A DNA stretch of 64,000 nucleotides. Origin: a virus. The stretch is taken from positions 62,001 through 126,000 of the IMG/VR virus record IMGVR_UViG_3300025319_000005; one strand, written 5' to 3'. Below the pieces are notes generated by a model. That model made no database searches. It was not told the origin of the DNA and was given only the letters and a program-made list of their open reading frames with translations. Position 1 is the first letter of the stretch; each line of letters starts with the position of its first letter. Made by a program: the position numbers and the translations under genes. Shown in pieces: positions 21,929 through 29,204 of this stretch.

Positions 21929-22210
21929 TTACACATAAAACGCTTTAACACTCATATTAAAATATTTAATTTTTGATACAGGTTCAAACAAATCATTAAT
22001 GATTATTTTATCTACAATAGGAATAGATTTGATTTTCAGACTCGTACTTTCTCCATAGGCTTCGATTTCTACTTCTCTACGCATTATCTTTACATTTACA
22101 AACCCTGCTGAATACACTTTTTTAAAACCTTTAGCTACTTGTTTGTGAATTGTGTTTTCATTAAATAATATAGCACCGCTGTCAGTAATTATGTATTTGA
22201 ATATTGGCAT
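21929..22210 (-). CDS. Hypothetical protein (93 aa)
   Basis: Beta-rich, with V-N-V-K-I-M-R-R-E-V-E-I-E-A-Y and S-L-K-I-K-S-I-P-I-V strands. Second gene after 22221..22415. Function unknown. Confidence 0.75.
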   Translation of the reverse strand: MPIFKYIITDSGAILFNENTIHKQVAKGFKKVYSAGFVNVKIMRREVEIEAYGESTSLKIKSIPIVDKIIINDLFEPVSKIKYFNMSVKAFYV

Positions 22211-22220
22211 AGATACACTC

Positions 22221-22415
22221 TTAATTCATTGAATATTTTATATGGGTTTCTGGATATAGATTTTTATCACCTAACCACACATACAAAACTATCCACGAAG
22301 GGAATTTCTTTAATTCATAATTTAAAATAGGTTGAAAGCATTTCAAATTAGCCCTCATGTCTAACCATTCATTTTCAATATAACCTCTGAATTTTATGTT
22401 TTTATTTTCCATCAC
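22221..22415 (-). CDS. Hypothetical protein (64 aa)
   Basis: MMENKNIKFRGYIENEWLDM then an aromatic-rich part (S-W-I-V-L-Y-V-W-L-G-D). Leader 20 nt. Function unknown. Confidence 0.74.
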   Translation of the reverse strand: MMENKNIKFRGYIENEWLDMRANLKCFQPILNYELKKFPSWIVLYVWLGDKNLYPETHIKYSMN

Positions 22416-22429
22416 TTAAATGTTGGTTG

Positions 22430-22466
22430 TAATGTACTATACGAAAAAGAATAGAGCTATGTTACA
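22430..22466 (-). promoter_or_regulatory. Phage promoter motif, copy 36
   Basis: Leader 20 nt to 22415. Confidence 0.8.
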
Positions 22467-22647
22467 ACTCATCATCTTTAGATTTGTGTTTTGTTTTTCT
22501 ACTATGTTTAGTTCCGCTACACATATAACAGCTACAAGGCTTACCCTGCTCTTTATATTCATAGTGTTCTTTAGGATTTAAGCCTAATTCGTTACACCTC
22601 TTCTTCTGTTTTAGTTTAGATATCTCTTGTCGTCTTGCCTTATTCAT
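22462..22647 (-). CDS. Small basic protein with C-x-C-x2-C motif (61 aa)
   Basis: Start taken at 22647 (MNKARRQEISKLKQKKRCNE), inside the end of the upstream gene. P-C-S-C-Y-M-C-S-G with flanking basic residues is the hallmark of a small phage protein family I recall; likely zinc- and nucleic-acid-binding, function unproven. Confidence 0.8.
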   Translation of the reverse strand: MNKARRQEISKLKQKKRCNELGLNPKEHYEYKEQGKPCSCYMCSGTKHSRKTKHKSKDDEL

Positions 22648-22795
22648 TATCGTTTTTAGATTTTTTACGGTTGTACTTTGTTTTGTCTTTAAAAGTTTTA
22701 GGCATAAACCTACCATCGTATGCACCAGCTTCTTTCATAGCTTCACGCTTACGTTCTAATATTAAGGATTTTACGGTACGTTTTTTCTTTGCCAT
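22640..22795 (-). CDS. Small basic protein (50 aa)
   Basis: ATG at 22795 (MAKKKRTVKSLILERKREAM). Its motif D-G-R-F-x-P-K recurs in small phage proteins that often neighbour the C-S-C-Y-M-C type gene, as here. Contains GGATTTTAC at 22766. Confidence 0.77.
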   Translation of the reverse strand: MAKKKRTVKSLILERKREAMKEAGAYDGRFMPKTFKDKTKYNRKKSKNDNE

Positions 22796-22805
22796 TATGA
22801 TTTGA

Positions 22806-23042
22806 TTAATTTGCACAAAGTTTATCTTGGTCTTTAACACTTATTTTTATTCCAGTACTCAACATTTGCTTATAAGAGTTAATAATATCTCTTTGATTTT
22901 CTATCGTTTGTCTTTGAAATTCTGATGAACTTTCTTTAAGGTAGTACGCTTTTCTCCAATTAATAACATTTTTAATCAAACGAACAATAAGAAGCATTGC
23001 CATTCCTAATAAAATTGCGAGTATCATTGTGGTTGTTGTCAT
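22806..23042 (-). CDS. Single-pass membrane protein (78 aa)
   Basis: Residues 5-22 (T-M-I-L-A-I-L-L-G-M-A-M-L-L-I-V) form one transmembrane helix, followed by a basic, Q/R-rich cytoplasmic part. First gene of its unit, leader 23 nt. Confidence 0.77.
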   Translation of the reverse strand: MTTTTMILAILLGMAMLLIVRLIKNVINWRKAYYLKESSSEFQRQTIENQRDIINSYKQMLSTGIKISVKDQDKLCAN

Positions 23043-23059
23043 AGTTTTAAATTATTGGT

Positions 23060-23096
23060 TATTGTACTATACAAATATAAATAGTATTACGTTACG
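23060..23096 (-). promoter_or_regulatory. Phage promoter motif, copy 37 (cluster head)
   Basis: Downstream half TATAGTACAATA. First promoter after the dyad at 23174. Confidence 0.77.
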
Positions 23097-23173
23097 AAAA
23101 ATCAGAATAACATGGCGGATGTTTCTGGAGAAGCCCGTCGCCGGCGAGTTCTGGAGCTATTTTTGATTTATTA

Positions 23174-23255
23174 GATATACGTTTAATCAAAGCCAATTTG
23201 TGTCACGAAAAGAATTTAATTAGTGACAGGATTTCGGGTTTAAATTTCGTATATC
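23174..23255. repeat. Nested dyad element, copy 7 of 13
   Basis: GATATACG then TTTAATC (not TAAAATCC); inner GTCACGAA/TTAGTGAC. Flank nearly identical to copy 3. Gap 23097-23424 has no gene besides the terminator at 23373. Confidence 0.85.
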
Positions 23256-23372
23256 TAAATTAAAAGAAAAATCCTGTTCTGGAGCCTCCTGGCCGGATTT
23301 CCTTCAGCTTCAGTTTCTTGCGGTGAATGGGTTAGTTTAACTCCGCAAAAGTGCGTCGAACAGAAAACAAAA

Positions 23373-23400
23373 AACCCCCGCATTTCTGCAAAGGGCTTTC
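23373..23400 (-). terminator. Terminator behind tRNA
   Basis: CCC-GCA/TGC-GGG type stem with loop tttc, flanked by A/T runs; 25 nt beyond the tRNA 3' end. Confidence 0.7.
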
Positions 23401-23424
23401 TGAACCAACCAATAAATTAAAAAG

Positions 23425-23497
23425 TGGAAAGGGTAGGAATTGAACCCACGACACGAGTGCTTTCGACACCCTGCTCTACCAACTGAGCTACCTCACC
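23425..23497 (-). tRNA. tRNA-Phe (GAA) with C33
   Basis: Acceptor GGTGAGG/CCTTTCC (one mismatch), D-arm GCTC...GAGC, anticodon stem GGGTG/CACTC, T-stem GTGGG/CCTAC, discriminator A. Loop TCGAAAG gives anticodon GAA with C at position 33, as in the tRNA at 11046. CCA not encoded. Probably read from the promoter at 23633 via a 141-nt leader. Confidence 0.82.
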
Positions 23498-23632
23498 ATA
23501 GTTTCGTTCTTCCTGATGTTAGGCATTTATACTCAAGCATCTTCCCCGAACGACAAAGGCTTGAGATTTTCTTTAATGGCGCATGATTTCTAAGTTTTAG
23601 TGAGTCGTTATCTCGTTAATAATGTTGCTTTA

Positions 23633-23669
23633 GAATGTACTATACGAATTTTAATTCTTTGGTGTTACA
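23633..23669 (-). promoter_or_regulatory. Phage promoter motif, copy 38 (tRNA unit)
   Basis: Nearest downstream feature is tRNA 23425..23497. The box contains the stop of 23665..23901. The leader 23498-23632 shows no ORF. Confidence 0.75.
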
Positions 23670-23901
23670 ATTTTATTTCTTTTTCAGTTCCGCAAATAGC
23701 ACAGGTGCTTCTTTTTGGATCAGAAATAGTTGGAGTTTCAGCATCGCATAGAATACATTTATGATAAGCCAATTTAACTTTATTAGCATAATCATAAACT
23801 GCTGTTGCTCCAGTTGCAGTATATAACTTTTCACATATCTCTCTTGTTACATTAGCTAAACTCTCTCTAAGAAATTTCGGTTTTTGTGGTTTCCTTGCCA
23901 T
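23665..23901 (-). CDS. Small zinc-ribbon protein (78 aa)
   Basis: C-I-L-C-D-A-E-T...C-A-I-C-G-T-E-K near the C-terminus forms a C-x2-C/C-x2-C zinc ribbon; N-terminus basic (MARKPQKPKFLRESLANVTR). Leader about 100 nt. Confidence 0.77.
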   Translation of the reverse strand: MARKPQKPKFLRESLANVTREICEKLYTATGATAVYDYANKVKLAYHKCILCDAETPTISDPKRSTCAICGTEKEIKL

Positions 23902-23995
23902 AGCGTTATAATTTGTTTTTAATCAGCCTACCACTTGTTGTCTTTAGTGCCTCGACATCTTTTGACCAATTTTATTGGCTCGATTTCTCTGCTGA

Positions 23996-24032
23996 TAATG
24001 TACTATACAAAATTAAATCGGATTGCGTTACA
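23996..24032 (-). promoter_or_regulatory. Phage promoter motif, copy 39
   Basis: Close to consensus but about 100 nt upstream of the first ATG (23901). I see no ORF in the leader. Confidence 0.76.
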
Positions 24033-24059
24033 AAAAGAATATAATAGGGAGAGTTTATT

Positions 24060-24881
24060 TTAGATAAGTGTTTTAAGATACAAAACAAAAGCGTTCATAT
24101 CTACCTCATTTGCGTTTTCAAATTTATCATTTATTGAATGGCAAAGACTCCATGTATAACAAAAACCTCTTGTTATTACATTGTTCATACACACATCATT
24201 TAAAGAACCAATACAAATGCTTGGAAGTCCATTTTTTTCAAAAGTATTTGAATCACTTGGCGGTATTCTAACCCTACGGATTTCGGGCTTATCAATCATA
24301 TTTGACATTCTATAACCCATCCAATAATTTTGCCCATTTGCCGTGAGTTCTAACACAAATATTTTATTCACATTTCCATATTTGTTTTCTAATATTTGTT
24401 TAGCTATTTTTGTTGCACCCGATGTTGTTAAACTCACTCTTTCTTCCGAATCGTTAAAACATATTACTACATTGTTTGCTGGTTTTTCTTTTGATAATTG
24501 AATACATAAATCCAAGAGATTACATACACTCGCACTGTTATCTTGACATGATTCACTATTTATATTTGCAACGTCATGGTGTGCCGTAAATATAGTAGTT
24601 ATTTCTTTATTATGTCCTTCAATCTCAACTACAATATTAACTTCGGCAGGCAATCCTTCAACAAAGTCAGGAACGTCCAAAATCGGTTGATACATACTAA
24701 CAATAAATTTTATATCATTAATTTCAAGTTGGTGCATAATATACTGCACTCTATTTGTAATTGGGTTTAAGTTATTTGTGAAAGCATTAAAGTCTGCATT
24801 GAACGCACATAACTCACGGAGCATTTCATACCCATTCTTAATTTTTATCGGCTTTTCTATTTTCTCTGTATCTGTGTCCAT
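24060..24881 (-). CDS. M28-type zinc aminopeptidase-like protein (273 aa)
   Basis: Two-metal peptidase fold inferred from ordered ligand motifs: H-H-D-V (His, Asp, about residue 98), C-Q-D-N-S-A-S (bridging Asp, about 110), D-S-E-E-R (general-base/ligand Glu pair, about 146), E-L-T-A-N-G (about 175) and a late L-C-H-S-I-N-D-K (His). No signal peptide, so probably cytoplasmic. Made from a leaderless transcript as the first gene of a cluster. Substrate unknown; host-peptide processing or a toxin-like role is possible. Confidence 0.8.
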   Translation of the reverse strand: MDTDTEKIEKPIKIKNGYEMLRELCAFNADFNAFTNNLNPITNRVQYIMHQLEINDIKFIVSMYQPILDVPDFVEGLPAEVNIVVEIEGHNKEITTIFTAHHDVANINSESCQDNSASVCNLLDLCIQLSKEKPANNVVICFNDSEERVSLTTSGATKIAKQILENKYGNVNKIFVLELTANGQNYWMGYRMSNMIDKPEIRRVRIPPSDSNTFEKNGLPSICIGSLNDVCMNNVITRGFCYTWSLCHSINDKFENANEVDMNAFVLYLKTLI

Positions 24882-24917
24882 AATGTACTATACGAAATAT
24901 AATTTATATTTGTTACA
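24881..24917 (-). promoter_or_regulatory. Phage promoter motif, copy 40 (leaderless, cluster head)
   Basis: TATAGTACATTATG with the peptidase start codon; downstream of the dyad at 25012. Confidence 0.8.
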
Positions 24918-25011
24918 AAGTTAATATTAAATAATTGCAAATGAAACAGTTAAAACAAAACGAGAACTACTGGAGAAGCTCCGTCGAGCTGGTTCTAAAT
25001 TATTTATTCGA

Positions 25012-25093
25012 GATATACGTAAAATCCAACTCAATTTGTGTCACGAATTAAATTATTTTCGTGACAGGATTTCGCTTTTATATTTCGTATATC
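25012..25093. repeat. Nested dyad element, copy 8 of 13
   Basis: Consensus-like arms GATATACG, GTCACGAA, TTCGTGAC, CGTATATC. Gap 24918-25257 contains this element and the terminator at 25208 only. Confidence 0.87.
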
Positions 25094-25207
25094 CTTATCT
25101 GGTAAAAATCCACGAGCTGGACGCCTGGCCAGGAATTTCCTTCAGCTCCTCCGGGGTAAACTATATTTTGGCACCAGTTTCAATCTGCTGTCGAATTATA
25201 GAAAACA

Positions 25208-25235
25208 AAAAACCCCTGCATTTCTGCAAGGGCTT
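25208..25235 (-). terminator. Terminator
   Basis: CCCcTGCAtttcTGCAaGGGC with flanking A run on the left; near-identical hairpin at 25959. Confidence 0.78.
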
Positions 25236-25257
25236 CTCGTACCAACCAACCAATAAT

Positions 25258-25488
25258 TTACATTTTCGCCTTCTCAATGGCTTTTACAATATCTTTTATT
25301 CCAATGTTTTGAGTTTTGCTTGCATATAAATAACTTTGAATGTATGCTTCCGAGTAACCTGTTTTTACCATTGCTTTAGCTTTTAATTCTAAAGGTGGTA
25401 TTTCATACATTTGGGCACGTTGCTTATCTCTTAAAATTTGCAAGTTGCGTTCAGCTTCTTTGATTTCACTTTTTAATGGATTTTTCAT
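25258..25488 (-). CDS. Predicted helical protein (76 aa)
   Basis: Lys/Glu-rich helix at the N-terminus (MKNPLKSEIKEAERNLQILR), then a Y-S-E-A-Y-I-Q-S-Y-L-Y segment. Starts 3 nt after the stop of 25491..25634. Function unknown. Confidence 0.74.
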   Translation of the reverse strand: MKNPLKSEIKEAERNLQILRDKQRAQMYEIPPLELKAKAMVKTGYSEAYIQSYLYASKTQNIGIKDIVKAIEKAKM

Positions 25489-25490
25489 AG

Positions 25491-25634
25491 TTACATTTGT
25501 TTTTCAGTACTTACAATAACGGAATTTCCATCTTCTTTACAAAGTAGTGTTCCTTCAATTTGAACATTAACACAACCTTTTTCAGATAGTTGTTCTAATT
25601 CAAAAATTAGTTTGTTTATGTTTATCGTTTCCAT
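25491..25634 (-). CDS. Small hypothetical protein (47 aa)
   Basis: ATG at 25634, TAA at 25491, leader 25 nt. METININKLIFELEQLSEKG then two predicted strands. Confidence 0.7.
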   Translation of the reverse strand: METININKLIFELEQLSEKGCVNVQIEGTLLCKEDGNSVIVSTEKQM

Positions 25635-25653
25635 TGTGTTTAATTGTTGGTTA

Positions 25654-25690
25654 TAATGTACTATACCAAAAATAAAATTACTGCGTTACA
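25654..25690 (-). promoter_or_regulatory. Phage promoter motif, copy 41 (cluster head)
   Basis: Leader 25 nt. First promoter downstream of the dyad at 25758. Confidence 0.8.
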
Positions 25691-25757
25691 ATAATATATC
25701 CCGTGCATAAAACTGGGACTCCAGCCGGCGAGCTCTGGTGTAAAATCCTAAATTTAT

Positions 25758-25839
25758 AATATACACTTAATCAAACTCAATTTGTGTCACAAAATAAATT
25801 CTTTTCGTGACAAACTATCACTTTTAGTTTGCGTATATC
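25758..25839. repeat. Nested dyad element, copy 9 of 13
   Basis: Most diverged left arm (AATATACAC); right arm CGTATATC and inner GTCACAAA/TTCGTGAC kept. Flank ctgggactccagccggcg shared with copies 6 and 10. Gap 25691-26009 otherwise empty apart from the terminator. Confidence 0.8.
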
Positions 25840-25958
25840 TCCCTAAGGTAAAATACACCACCGGCCAGCCTGCTGAGCCCAGGAATTTTTCAGGAATAGG
25901 CATCAGGATTTCATTTTGGCTTTAAGTGGGTCAAAAACATGAGTTATGGCCAAAAACA

Positions 25959-25987
25959 AAAAACCCCTGCATTTCTGCAAGGGCTTT
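25959..25987 (-). terminator. Terminator
   Basis: CCCcTGCAtttcTGCAaGGGC, nearly the same hairpin as at 25208. Confidence 0.78.
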
Positions 25988-26009
25988 CTGAACCGAACCA
26001 ACCAATGTA

Positions 26010-26210
26010 TTATATTTCTCTTCGTATTTCTCTGCGTGATTCTAATATTTTTGAATTGGGATACCAAAAACTTTGCTTGTGTATTTGAGAGTACCCTTTC
26101 TCCCCCGTGAAATAATCAACCCAAAATGCGAACAGTTCTATTTCGCCATTCTTGTCCTCTGTCAGCAACAATGTCCTTGATAACTCTTTTAACTGTGCAA
26201 ATCTTTTCAT
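26010..26210 (-). CDS. Hypothetical protein (66 aa)
   Basis: ATG overlaps the upstream stop (ATGA at 26207-26210). Starts MKRFAQLKELSRTLLLTEDK, with an aromatic middle (F-A-F-W-V-D-Y-F). Function unknown. Confidence 0.73.
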   Translation of the reverse strand: MKRFAQLKELSRTLLLTEDKNGEIELFAFWVDYFTGEKGYSQIHKQSFWYPNSKILESRREIRREI

Positions 26211-26329
26211 TGCCCAATCTCCATAACTGAATCGGTCTTTCCAAAAATGATATGCGACCTCTCTCCCTCATTGTTCATCAACAGCACGATGTAGGATTTT
26301 ACGTTCATTTTCCTCATTTTTGAAAACAT
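26207..26329 (-). CDS. Small hypothetical protein (33-40 aa)
   Basis: ATGs at 26329 and 26308 are in frame. The product contains M-N-V-K-S-Y-I-V-L-L-M-N-N-E-G and ends by ATGA overlap with the next gene, which supports translation. The codons for V-K-S are a GTAAAATCC copy. Confidence 0.6.
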   Translation of the reverse strand: MFSKMRKMNVKSYIVLLMNNEGERSHIIFGKTDSVMEIGQ

Positions 26330-26368
26330 AGGGAAAGTTAGCTAATATGTAGGGAGTGCTTAGTATCA

Positions 26369-26488
26369 TTATATTTTTTGAGATTTCGGGTGTTTTATTT
26401 TTTTGTTTTTCAACAAAGTCTGATAAGCCTTACCATACTTATCGTTTGAATACTTACCACGACTAACTTTTTCTTTTTCTGCTTTCAT
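26369..26488 (-). CDS. Small basic protein from leaderless mRNA (39 aa)
   Basis: ATG at 26488 fused to its promoter; MKAEKEKVSRGKYSNDKYGK with a Lys-rich end. TAA at 26369. Confidence 0.68.
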   Translation of the reverse strand: MKAEKEKVSRGKYSNDKYGKAYQTLLKNKKIKHPKSQKI

Positions 26489-26524
26489 AATGTACTATAC
26501 AAGTTTTAATTCTTCTGCGTTACA
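26488..26524 (-). promoter_or_regulatory. Phage promoter motif, copy 42 (leaderless)
   Basis: TATAGTACATTATG for 26369..26488. The box contains the TAA of 26520..27104. Confidence 0.8.
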
Positions 26525-27104
26525 TTTGTAAAACACTTCTAATTTCAGCTTCTTTTGTTTTTGGAAAAATCCAACCTGCACCACAAGTTAAACGAAAATT
26601 GAAACGACCGCCCAATGCTTTTAAAGTATCTTTGATAGGTTTAGTATCTCCAATTATTGCAATTGCCTTTTCTGAATAATCAACTACTTTAATTTTACCA
26701 TCATTTTCAATTGGTTCAACTTTTACATTTGTTGGTTTTTTCGGTAACTCTGTTTTAGGAATGTATTTAAAAGGTTTATCCCATTCTCCAATACTTAAAC
26801 TTGTGTAAAACTTTGGAATAGCACCATAATCTCCATCAATAGAAACTATTTCATTGTTTCCTTCCATTATATCAACAATCTTTTGCAATGCTTCTGCTAC
26901 TTCAGTATTGTCTTTATAGTGGTCTTTGATGTAGTAATGATTAACCCCTTCATAATCTTTTTCTGTCAGCTTAATATCAGTTTCCAAAATAACAACGTTA
27001 ATACTCGAATAGTGTCGTCTTGTAATACTGAATTTCCAATTAGGAAATGCTAATTTAATTGCTTTCCTTTTTTCTGCGATTTGTTCCGTTGAAATATATG
27101 GCAT
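26520..27104 (-). CDS. LPD29-like protein (194 aa)
   Basis: The N-terminal 45 residues (R-K-A-I-K-L-A-F-P-N-W-K-F-S-I-T-R-R) match the start of large-polyvalent-protein domain 29, found in phage and plasmid effector-type proteins. The C-terminal 50 residues (K-A-I-A-I-I-G-D-T-K-P-I-K-D then L-G-G-R-F-N-F-R-L) form a second recurrent phage domain ending G-W-I-F-P-K. Both are normally modules of larger multi-domain proteins; here they stand alone. Activity unknown. Confidence 0.78.
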   Translation of the reverse strand: MPYISTEQIAEKRKAIKLAFPNWKFSITRRHYSSINVVILETDIKLTEKDYEGVNHYYIKDHYKDNTEVAEALQKIVDIMEGNNEIVSIDGDYGAIPKFYTSLSIGEWDKPFKYIPKTELPKKPTNVKVEPIENDGKIKVVDYSEKAIAIIGDTKPIKDTLKALGGRFNFRLTCGAGWIFPKTKEAEIRSVLQM

Positions 27105-27123
27105 AACGATTGGTTTATTTGGT

Positions 27124-27160
27124 TAATGTACTATACGATATTAAATCATATCGCGTTACA
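27124..27160 (-). promoter_or_regulatory. Phage promoter motif, copy 43 (cluster head)
   Basis: Leader 25 nt. The upstream extension AACGAAGT is kept but the second box is lost (ctataccac). Confidence 0.77.
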
Positions 27161-27248
27161 ACTTCGTTGACTATACCACAAATATTCTATGCAGGAAAAC
27201 TGGGACTCCAGCCGGCGTGAGGCTCTGGCGTAAAATCCTGAAGTATTT

Positions 27249-27331
27249 GATATACGATTAATCAAAGTCAATTTGTGTCACAAATTTAAATTCTTTTTGT
27301 GACAGGAAATCAATTGGATTTTACGTATATC
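27249..27331. repeat. Nested dyad element, copy 10 of 13
   Basis: GATATACG/CGTATATC; the inner right arm is followed by GGATTTTAC directly abutting the outer arm. Gap 27161-27554 holds this, the terminator at 27411 and three 9-mer copies; no gene. Confidence 0.87.
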
Positions 27332-27408
27332 TTTTCAAAGTAAAATCCACCGCCGGCCAGCCGCTGAGCCCAGGGATTTTTCCTCCGGGGGAGAGAATCC
27401 CAAAAACA

Positions 27409-27436
27409 AAAACCCTCACATTTCTGCGAGGGCTTT
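27409..27436 (-). terminator. Terminator
   Basis: AACCCTC/GAGGGcTT around acatttctgc. Confidence 0.75.
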
Positions 27437-27554
27437 CCAAACCAACCAATTGGTATAGGGCAATACATTACTGCAAGACTACAAACCCCTATCTTTGAGT
27501 GAAAACATCTACACGTAGCTATGCAAATTCATGTTTTCATACTATCTTAAATAT

Positions 27555-27737
27555 CTATTTGTGCTTTTTCTTTTCACGCTGTTCTTTTTCATACTTTTGA
27601 ACTCTTATTTTTTCTTCACGAGTTAGCGGAATTTTACCTGCCGTTTGTTTATATAATAAATCACTCAAGTAAGGAAAATCAGCTTGTCTTTGCAGTTTAC
27701 TTTTGCCGTCATGTATTCTATAACTGTATTCTCTCAT
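27555..27737 (-). CDS. Small basic protein (60 aa)
   Basis: Lys/Arg-rich (R-E-E-K-I-R-V-Q-K-Y-E-K-E-Q-R-E-K-K-K) C-terminal helix. Starts 4 nt after 27742..27945. Possible nucleic-acid binder; unproven. Confidence 0.72.
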   Translation of the reverse strand: MREYSYRIHDGKSKLQRQADFPYLSDLLYKQTAGKIPLTREEKIRVQKYEKEQREKKKHK

Positions 27738-27741
27738 TATT

Positions 27742-27945
27742 TTAAATTTTATTTATTAAATCAAAAATGTGAACTAAATTTCCTTTGTGCTTTCCACTTA
27801 CGATTTCATAAAACGCATCGTTGTACCTTTTAGCTTTTTCGGTTAGGATTTTACCCTCACTCCAAAATTTGATTTCTTTTGCTTCTGCTAATGTCTGAAT
27901 TTCAGATTTCACATAAGGATTTTTACCGCAGTGGATACAACTCAT
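27742..27945 (-). CDS. Small protein with N-terminal Cys pair (67 aa)
   Basis: MSCIHCGKNPYVKSEIQTLA: one C-x2-C knuckle at the N-terminus without a visible partner. Contains GGATTTTAC at 27846. Leader 27 nt. Confidence 0.73.
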   Translation of the reverse strand: MSCIHCGKNPYVKSEIQTLAEAKEIKFWSEGKILTEKAKRYNDAFYEIVSGKHKGNLVHIFDLINKI

Positions 27946-27966
27946 AGTTTTAAATTTAATTGGTTA

Positions 27967-28003
27967 TATTGTACTATACAAGTTTTAATCCTCTTGCGTT
28001 ACA
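27967..28003 (-). promoter_or_regulatory. Phage promoter motif, copy 44
   Basis: TATAGTACAATA. It overlaps the extreme 3' end of the interrupted gene 27985..28329. Confidence 0.77.
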
Positions 28004-28329
28004 GATTTATGCTCTTTATATCTTTTATTTGCTTCTAATACCTCAATAATAGTTTCTTCTACATCAGCGTAAGTGAGTTTTGTTATTTTAGCGTAAAATT
28101 CAAAAGGTGTCCGTAAGTAAGCCAATGCAGTTACCAATCTCGTAGCCGAACCGAAGCAACCAATATTTATGTGTTACAAATTCGCTTTCTGATAGGATTT
28201 TACTTCAAAGTCAGTAGCAACACGAATGTCATCATCGTCATTTATTAAATGTGATATCGAACCGTATTGACAAATAACACCTTGCCAAACTATAATGGCG
28301 AACGAATAAAAAGAGTTTTTGTTGTTCAT
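27985..28329 (-). pseudogene. Gene split by one in-frame TAA (114 codons)
   Basis: ATG at 28329 opens MNNKNSFYSFAIIVWQGVIC and runs to a TAA at 28174-28176. The same frame then continues as H-I-N-I-G-C-F-G-S-A-T-R-L-V-T-A-L-A for 62 more codons, ending S-V-T-Q-E-D-stop at 27985. The distal part looks coding but has no start codon. Either a nonsense mutation (CAA to TAA fits) or stop readthrough. Without readthrough, only a 51-residue protein is made. Confidence 0.65.
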
Positions 28330-28333
28330 AGTT

Positions 28334-28540
28334 TTAATTTTTAGAATCAATGTAAATTACTATTGCCATATAAGGAATAAGTATTCCAAACATTAAGTAC
28401 CAATTCGGCTTAGATAAAATTCCAATCAACATAGGAATGAAATAATAAATAGCAAGTCTGAATATCGTTTTTAATACCATAATATGTGATAGATTGGGAT
28501 ACCATAATCGTATCCGATTATTATTATAATTTTTTTTCAT
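28334..28540 (-). CDS. Membrane protein (68 aa)
   Basis: Start chosen at 28540 (MKKNYNNNRIRLWYPNLSHI). Two hydrophobic segments (F-R-L-A-I-Y-Y-F-I-P-M-L-I-G-I-L and W-Y-L-M-F-G-I-L-I-P-Y-M-A-I-V-I). A small two-TM protein, possibly holin-like, but nothing specific supports that. Confidence 0.73.
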   Translation of the reverse strand: MKKNYNNNRIRLWYPNLSHIMVLKTIFRLAIYYFIPMLIGILSKPNWYLMFGILIPYMAIVIYIDSKN

Positions 28541-28560
28541 GTTTTTGATTGTTTTAGTTA

Positions 28561-28737
28561 TTACCAATACTTTACTACAAAATGCGTTATAACATAAGTG
28601 ACTGAAATAATACCAAGTAATCCAATTGCCATAACAATAACTATTGGTAAATATATTTGGATTTTACAGACAATTCTCACTATTCTCATTTGAATGTTTG
28701 TAAGTTTCTTTCCTGATTTGTAATTAAATAAATTCAT
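28561..28737 (-). CDS. Membrane protein (58 aa)
   Basis: ATG at 28737 (MNLFNYKSGKKLTNIQMRIV), TAA at 28561; one transmembrane helix (L-P-I-V-I-V-M-A-I-G-L-L-G-I-I). Leader 24 nt from its own promoter. Confidence 0.72.
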   Translation of the reverse strand: MNLFNYKSGKKLTNIQMRIVRIVCKIQIYLPIVIVMAIGLLGIISVTYVITHFVVKYW

Positions 28738-28755
28738 GGAGTTGGTTGTTGGTTA

Positions 28756-28792
28756 CAATGTACTATACGAAATATTAAATTCCTATGTTACA
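28756..28792 (-). promoter_or_regulatory. Phage promoter motif, copy 45
   Basis: Reads TATAGTACATTG. Heads the unit 28737 to about 27985; leader 24 nt. Confidence 0.78.
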
Positions 28793-28798
28793 ACTATT

Positions 28799-29149
28799 CT
28801 ATTTTGCAGTACCTTCATATTCATAAATTCTTGTTTCTCCTTCTATCTTCACAAGTCGAAATATACAAATAGCAGAGTCAAAATTTTCTTTTTCGCAGTC
28901 AATCATTACACAAGCATTGGTATTATCCCCATCTTTTTCAACGTGAGTTATAACACCCTTTCTTCCTTGTGTTGATTGTGGCTGTTCCCTTTTATCATTC
29001 AAATCTAAGAAACTATTTGCGACAAACAAATCATTACAAATTTCAATTGCTGTTTTATAATTTTTGCCAATTGGAGTAGTTAGTCCAAATTGTTCTTTAA
29101 CTACTTTCCAATTGCTGATTTTTGGTCTTACTGATGTTATTGATTGCAT
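28799..29149 (-). CDS. Hypothetical protein (116 aa)
   Basis: Single-gene unit. N-terminus MQSITSVRPKISNWKVVKEQ; the rest is beta-rich with two cysteines (C-V-M-I-D-C-E-K). Function unknown. Confidence 0.76.
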   Translation of the reverse strand: MQSITSVRPKISNWKVVKEQFGLTTPIGKNYKTAIEICNDLFVANSFLDLNDKREQPQSTQGRKGVITHVEKDGDNTNACVMIDCEKENFDSAICIFRLVKIEGETRIYEYEGTAK

Positions 29150-29167
29150 ATCTTTATAGTTGTTGGT

Positions 29168-29204
29168 TATTGTACTATACGAAAAAGAATTGAATCATGT
29201 TACA
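29168..29204 (-). promoter_or_regulatory. Phage promoter motif, copy 46 (cluster head)
   Basis: Leader 24 nt. Downstream of the dyad at 29270. Confidence 0.78.
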
